From Azolla pinnata (lineage: Eukaryota; Streptophyta; Polypodiopsida; Salviniales; Salviniaceae), in contig JBBBWG010004447.1 in assembly GCA_037176905.1 (NCBI GenBank), positions 29,677-93,676 on the forward strand: a stretch of 64,000 nucleotides of DNA. The letters are read 5' to 3'. Made by a program: the position numbers and the translations under genes. The notes below the pieces were generated by a model, which saw only the letters and a list, made by a program, of their open reading frames with translations, searched no databases and was not told the origin of the DNA. Below are positions 58,402 to 64,000 of this stretch, piece after piece (position 1 is the first letter of the stretch; every line of letters begins with the position of its first letter).

Positions 58402-58854
58402 TGTTATGATAATGTGATATGTTACCAAAGATCGAACCAATGACATCGTCTAACAGATAGAGAAACCTTATACAATGCGACATGTCATGTATATAAAATA
58501 TTATAATGTTCTAGAACAAGTAGTATTGTATATGTGCATGCAATTTAGGTGAATGTTCGCCACGTGGCGTGTGGCCACGTGCCGTGCCATGCAGATTAAT
58601 GCTGGCCATGTGACATTTACATGAAGGTGACTAGAAGACCTATAAAATGAGCCCCTCCACTCTTGATGAATCACCTTGGTTTAACACCTTCATTGCGCAC
58701 CCCTTAACCTTCTCTATACTCTAGCTGATCGTTAATACAATTCCAACCATTATCTGCGTATCATTCTCTCTCCTTTTTTACTCCACTAATCTCTCTTATT
58801 ATCCTACTCGCTTGACCCATATAGTATTCTTACGCTATCCGCTTGTCCATGACA
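58402..58854 (+). repeat. 5' LTR of the gypsy element
   Basis: About 453 bases, beginning tgttatgat and ending ccatgaca. It contains a tataaaatgagcccctcc promoter-like stretch near 58642. It pairs along its length with 63469-63884 but holds about 38 extra bases near the end. The flanking five bases tggat (58397-58401) nearly match gggat after the 3' LTR, consistent with a target-site duplication. Confidence 0.88.
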
Positions 58855-61800
58855 GTTTGAACCGGGATTCCTCTTCTGCATTTTGTGTTATCCAAACCTT
58901 CAATAATCATGGACGTCATTAGCCAAGAACAATACCTCATCCTAGAAGCTAAATTTATAGCTCTTGAGCAGGAGAATCAATGGTTATTAGAAGATTTGTA
59001 GAAGGGCACCAACGAGAAGCAACAATTACAAGATGAGTTTTCACAACGGCTTCAACAACTGGAGGAAACTTTGATAGTTCTATAACAAATAAGGACAGAA
59101 GGATGCAAAGGATTTAAAGTGTCGAAAATTAGTCTCCCAACCAAGTTCGATGGTACTTGATCACAATTGACGGGTTTCGTAAATCAGGTATGATTAATAA
59201 TACAAATGTATCCGGCACGCTATCCAATGGATGCACTATGAGTAGGTTTAGTAGGATGTCTATTATTTAGAACAACATTATCTGGTTTGCGCCACTATTG
59301 GAGAAAACATCTCCATTATTAAATAATTTTGGAGAGTTTATCAAGGAATTTCAAGCTTGTTTCGGAGATACTGATAGTGTAAGGACAACAATGAACAAAC
59401 TTCGGAGATTACGTCAAGGGGATCGACCAACATCAACATATGCTACTGATTTTTGTCTCCTTGCTTCCGACATTCCATAGAATGATCAAACACTAATGGA
59501 ACGATTTCGCTTTGGACCCCGGAATGATGTAAAAGATCTCTTTCTTACATTCGCCGAGGATCCCAAGTCACTTACCAAAGCCATCAGCCAGGCGATACGA
59601 TGTGACGGTCAAGGTCGGCACCCACTTATGCATCAATAGTAACACAAGCAACTCCAAGGACAACTTATACTTCAATTGCGGCAGATATACCTGCACCAAT
59701 GGAGATTGACACAACACGTAGAAGAGGACCATTATCAGATGAAGAAAAGTAACTACGCCAAGCAAATCGACTTTGTTTATATTGTGGTGGTCCTGGGCAT
59801 ATAACAATAAATTCTCCACGTAGGCCAAGCCGCCAGGTAAATCAGATCACTACTCTTGATAAACCTCAGTCATGTTTTGTAGAGACATGTAACAATGATT
59901 TAAATAGTCCAATATTCGCAAATAAATTTGAGGTATTAAGTCAACTTGAAGAAGAGGTAAACTAGTATGTTCGACCAAAATTGGAGCCATTTGGCCGGAC
60001 CATCAAAGAACATTTCAACTAGTTCCTAGTAATGGTTCCATTTTGTCCAAGCAAGTCGGTGATCATGTGTTTTCCACTCTACTTCAACTAAATACATCTA
60101 GTGGTCAGGACATCCACGTGTTTGCTCTCTTGGATACTGGTGCTAACTCATGCTTCATGGATCGAGATTTTGTCATGACACATGACATAGTTTTAAACAA
60201 GCTTTCTTGTCTAACCCTAATAAGTGTGATTGATGGCCGACCAATTGCCTCTGGAAATATTGTTAAAGAATCTGAATCAGTTCGAGTAGTGTTATTGAAC
60301 TTATCATTTATGATATCCTTCAATATCATAAGCAGTCCTGAACATCCTATTGTCCTTGGATTACCTTGGTTTGAGTTACATAATCCTAGTATTGACTGGC
60401 GAACATGAGAAATTGATGGCAGAAACCTAATTAATGTACAGGCCCACATCTTAGAACTTAAACCTCAGCCTCACAAGATAGTAACTTTGAGAGTACATCA
60501 CTAAAGAAACTCCCGAAGAAGTATGAGAAATTTAGTGATGTTTTTTATAAGAAAAAATCTAGTACACTCCCGGAGTATCGACTTTATGATTTCCCCATTG
60601 ACCTACAACCAGGACAAGAGCCACCATGGGGCCCAATCTACAATCTTTCACCATTAGAGCTGGAAGTTCTTAGAGCTTACATTGAATAACATCTAGCTAA
60701 TGGATTTATTTGACATTGTAGATCCCCTGATAATGCATCGATTTTCTTTGTGAAGAAAAAAGATGGTTCACTGCGACTTGTTGTAGACTATAAGGGTCTT
60801 AATAAGGTCACCATCCGTAATAGATATGCACTTCCTTTGATTTCGAGTCTTTTAGAACGTCTTTAAGTTAGTGGTGCAAAGTTTTTTTATAAAGATTTAT
60901 TTACGTGAAGCCTATAATCTTATTCTCATTTGGCTAGGAGATGAGTGGAAAACGACATTCCGTACTTGTTACGATCATTTTGAATATATAGTCATGTCGT
61001 TTGGTCTTACTAATGCTCCAACAATTTTTCAACACATGGAAAATGATATTTTTCGAGACTTCTTAGATATCTTTGTTATCATTTATCTTGATGATATTTT
61101 GATATATTCTCAGACACAAGCAGAGCATGATACTCATGTTCGCCAGGTACTATAACGATTACGAGACTATGTTCTCTATGCCAAGCTAGAAAAGTATAGT
61201 TTTGATTGCAAGAAGGTAGAGTTCCTGGGTTATGTGATGTCCGTTGATGGAATTTCCATGGATCCAACAAAAGTTCAGACAATACTAGATTGGCAGACAC
61301 CAAGTTCGGTGCGGGATATCTTGTGTTTTCTGGGGTTTGCCAAATTTTACAAGAAGTTCATCAAAAGATTTTCAGAGATAGTTCTCCCACTAATACATTT
61401 TACTCAGAAAAATTGTTCGTTTACTTGGACATCCAAAATTGAAGAAACATTTCTTGCTCTAAAGGAAGTATTTACTTTAGCCCCTGTGTTGGCACATGTT
61501 AATCCAGCCCAACCATTTATTATTGAAGCTGATGCATCTAATTTTGCACTTGGAAGCATTCTATCACAGTCAGGAGAGGATGGAGAACTTCATCTAATAG
61601 CTTTCCATTCACGTAAATTTAATGCTATAGAGATCAATTACGATGTTCATGACAAGGAGCTTTTGGCTATTGTGGATTTCTTTGAGCAATGGCGAAAATT
61701 TCTTGGGGGATCTCCCCATCAAGTTATTGTATATAATGATCATAAGAATCTCACCTATTTCCAAACATGATGGGCTCAATTCCTCACCTGCTTTCATTTC

Positions 61801-63468
61801 AAAATTGTATATCGACGAGGGACATTACAAGACAAAGCAGATGCTTTATCACAACGTTCATATCTCACGCCACGTCTGGTGAACCAACTTTCGATAATCA
61901 GAAACAAGCTCTTCTAGGTCATTCACAATTACAAGTGGCTGAAGTTTCTGTTCTACTAGTGCATTCAAGCATACTTGATGTAATACGATGTGGTATTCCT
62001 TCTGATACATTTGCTCAATAGATCTTAGATCATATTGATCCTAAACGTGCTTCATGTTCCACAAGACAATGTCTCCAGGTGGACTATACGAAATTCAAGT
62101 GGGATAATGAGCTTTTATATTACAATGGGCTTTTATATGTTCTAGATGGTTCTGCTCGGCTTAAAGTTTTCAAACAATGTCATGATAATTATCTTGTTGG
62201 GCATTTTGGGATTCATAAAACATTAACATTAATTACTAGATATTTTTGGTGGCCTCAGATATGACGATTTGTGAAGGATTTGATTATGTACGCACATGTG
62301 ACACTTGTTGTCGGATGAAGATGCTTGGCCATCAGCCGTATGGGTTACTACACCCTCTTCCTATTCCAAACCGGCCTTAGGAATCAATTGCTGTAGATTT
62401 TATTTCTGACTTACTAGTTTCCAATGGTTTTGATACTATTCTTACAGTAGTTGATCGTTTTACAAAGATGACACATTTTTTACCGTGTACTAAGGGTATC
62501 AGCAGCAAAGGTACAACTAATCTTCTTATGCGAGACGTTTTTCGGCATCATGGTCTTCCCGACAATGTTATAAGTGATTGGGTCCCTCAATTTGTGTCTA
62601 AATTTTGGCGGCATTTATTATCATTATTGAAAGTATCTTGTAATCTTTCTTCAAGTTACCATCCACAAACTGATGGTCAAACAGAGTGCACCAATTAGAC
62701 CTTAGAACAATATCTTTGATGCTTCATCAACTATCAACAAGATGTTTGGGCATCTAATGTACATTTCGCAGAGTTCACTTATAATAATTCTGTCCATTCC
62801 TCTATTACAGTTACACCCTTCTTTGCCTATTGTGGTCAACATCCTTGTTGGACATTCTTAGAGCTTCCTCCATCTCCTGTTAATCCTCGTGCAGAAGAAC
62901 GTCTATCTCGCATTCGTCAGATTCAACAAGAGGTGTCTACTCATTTACAGACTGCTCTAGAATCACATTGAAAAGTTGTGAATCGTCGTCGACTCCCACA
63001 TAACTTCCGCATTGGTGATCAAGTCTAGTCCCTAAGACGCCACGTGAAGGCAACTCGCCCTTGTGAGAAATTGGATTATCAACGTTTGGGCCCTTTTTTG
63101 ATATCTACTCAGATTAATGATGTGGCTTATCAACTTGATCTTCCTTCGCATTTGCGCCTGCAACCCGTATTCCATTGCTCTCTTTTACTAGTACTATTCC
63201 CAATTGTGTTCGACCACCTCCACCGTCGGTACAACATTTTGATGGCCCCGAGTATGAAGTTGCAGATATCCTTGATTCAAATTTTAGTCATGGTAAGCTA
63301 TATTACTTGGTGGATTGGCTAGGATATGGTCCTAGTTATCGAACTTGGGAACCACCTGACCATTTACTTAATGCTTAAGCTCTTGCCCATGAGTTCTATC
63401 AGTAGTATCCACATAAGCCAGGTCCAACACAACCAACTCCCTTCGCTCATCGTCGTTGGAGGGGATGA

Positions 63469-63884
63469 TGTCATGACAACGTGATATGCTACTAAGGATC
63501 GAAGCAATGACCTCGTCCAGCAAATATAGAAACCTTATACAATGCGACATGTCATGTATATGATAATATTGTAATGTTCTAGAACAAGTAGTATAGTATA
63601 TGTGCATGAAATTTAGGTGAATGTTCGCCACGTGGTGTGTGGCCACGTGGCGTGCCATGCAGATGAATGCTCGCCATGTGACATCTACATGAAGGTCACT
63701 AGAAGACTTATAAAATGAGCCCCTCCACTCTTGATGAACCATCCTGGTTCAATACCTTCCTTGCGCACCCCTTAGCCTTCTCTATACTCTAGCTGATCAT
63801 TAATACAATTCTAACCATTATCTGCGTATTTTCCTACTCGCTTGACCCATATAGTATTCTTATGCTATCCGCTTGTCCCTGACA
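63469..63884 (+). repeat. 3' LTR of the gypsy element
   Basis: About 416 bases, beginning tgtcatgacaacg and ending ccctgaca, preceded by a polypurine stretch (ggaggggatga). It shares the tataaaatgagcccctcc promoter-like stretch with the 5' copy. Confidence 0.9.
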
Positions 63885-64000
63885 GGGATAACGTGTGAGA
63901 TGCATGAAAATTAGCAACCGTACTTGATTTCAAAAGGAAGCTGATTTTAGGCTTCTTTAGAACTCCTTGGCCGTCAACTTTTAGCTGTTGTAAAGTTACT
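63885..64000 (-). mobile_element. Probable continuation of the minus-strand gypsy gag fossil
   Basis: On the - strand a short KPKISFLL-like segment resembles the KVSKISLPTKF gag start of the plus-strand element. In gag order it belongs just upstream of the fragment at 57950-58401, so the two are probably one old element split by the 5.5-kb insertion. The match is short and the window ends here. Confidence 0.4.

Larger units (their letters stand above)
58402..63884 (+). mobile_element. Ty3/gypsy chromovirus fossil with both LTRs
   Basis: A full-length-looking 5.5-kb gypsy element of the chromovirus lineage. Parts in order: LTR (58402-58854), gag (about 58910-59990), aspartic protease (about 60040-60410, core LLDTGANSCFMD), reverse transcriptase (about 60560-61150, [10 protein letters not shown] and [10 protein letters not shown]), RNase H (about 61480-61760), integrase (about 62080-62950, YHPQTDGQTE), a chromodomain (about 63240-63380, YLVDWLGYGPSYRTWEPPDH), a purine-rich tract and the 3' LTR (63469-63884). 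The chromodomain would have targeted insertion to marked chromatin. It is broken, with on the order of a dozen or more breaks. By eye the LTRs differ at roughly 8-10% of sites, so the insertion is old. Confidence 0.92.

Overview
The window looks like nuclear DNA of a land plant, probably a seed-free vascular plant. A fern is my best guess, with a lycophyte or moss not excluded. The reasons are long intronless PLS-type pentatricopeptide repeat (PPR) genes of the style common in ferns and lycophytes, plant-type TTTAGGG arrays, plant-only families (LUMINIDEPENDENS, TAF15b), intron-rich genes, and abundant decayed Ty1/copia and Ty3/gypsy elements. The organism call is an inference from protein style, not from a search.

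Layout. 1-6400 is a graveyard of Ty1/copia fragments in both orientations. 7453-11455 is a GC-rich island holding an intronless PPR gene (+, 7907-10930). It is framed by a 24-bp minisatellite upstream and a 54-bp array downstream, and has a 60-bp repeat inside the coding region. 14152-15984 is a second intronless PPR gene (-), with a telomere-like array right at its 5' end (16041-16368, decaying to about 16995). 17010-20155 is AT-rich with a LINE remnant. 20916-30638 (+) is a 13-exon LUMINIDEPENDENS (LD) homologue. 34068-45844 (-) is a 23-exon AAA+ ATPase of the meiotic clade. 46080-49450 is a repeat-rich divergent intergenic region with an 86-bp G-box-bearing array and a perfect 29-bp hairpin. 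49566-53664 (+) is a 6-exon TAF15b-type RNA-binding protein (RanBP2 zinc finger plus RRM plus RGG). 56720-64000 is a gypsy region: a chromodomain-bearing element with both LTRs (58402-63884) inserted into an older gypsy copy lying in the opposite orientation.

All exon joins for LD, the AAA ATPase and TAF15b were worked out by eye. Each model keeps frame from start to stop (1239, 1059 and 390 residues), and almost all introns are GT-AG. LD and the AAA gene are convergent; the AAA gene and TAF15b are divergent.

Gene relations. LD and TAF15b are both nuclear proteins that in Arabidopsis act in the autonomous flowering pathway, upstream of FLC. Finding both about 19 kb apart in an apparently non-flowering plant is the most interesting biological point here. 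The two PPR proteins are expected to act in organelle RNA metabolism. A second theme is that telomere-motif arrays (TTTAGGG or TTAGGG type) sit in the 5'-proximal DNA of three of the five genes. I found no CRISPR, bacterial operon or clearly new enzymatic system.
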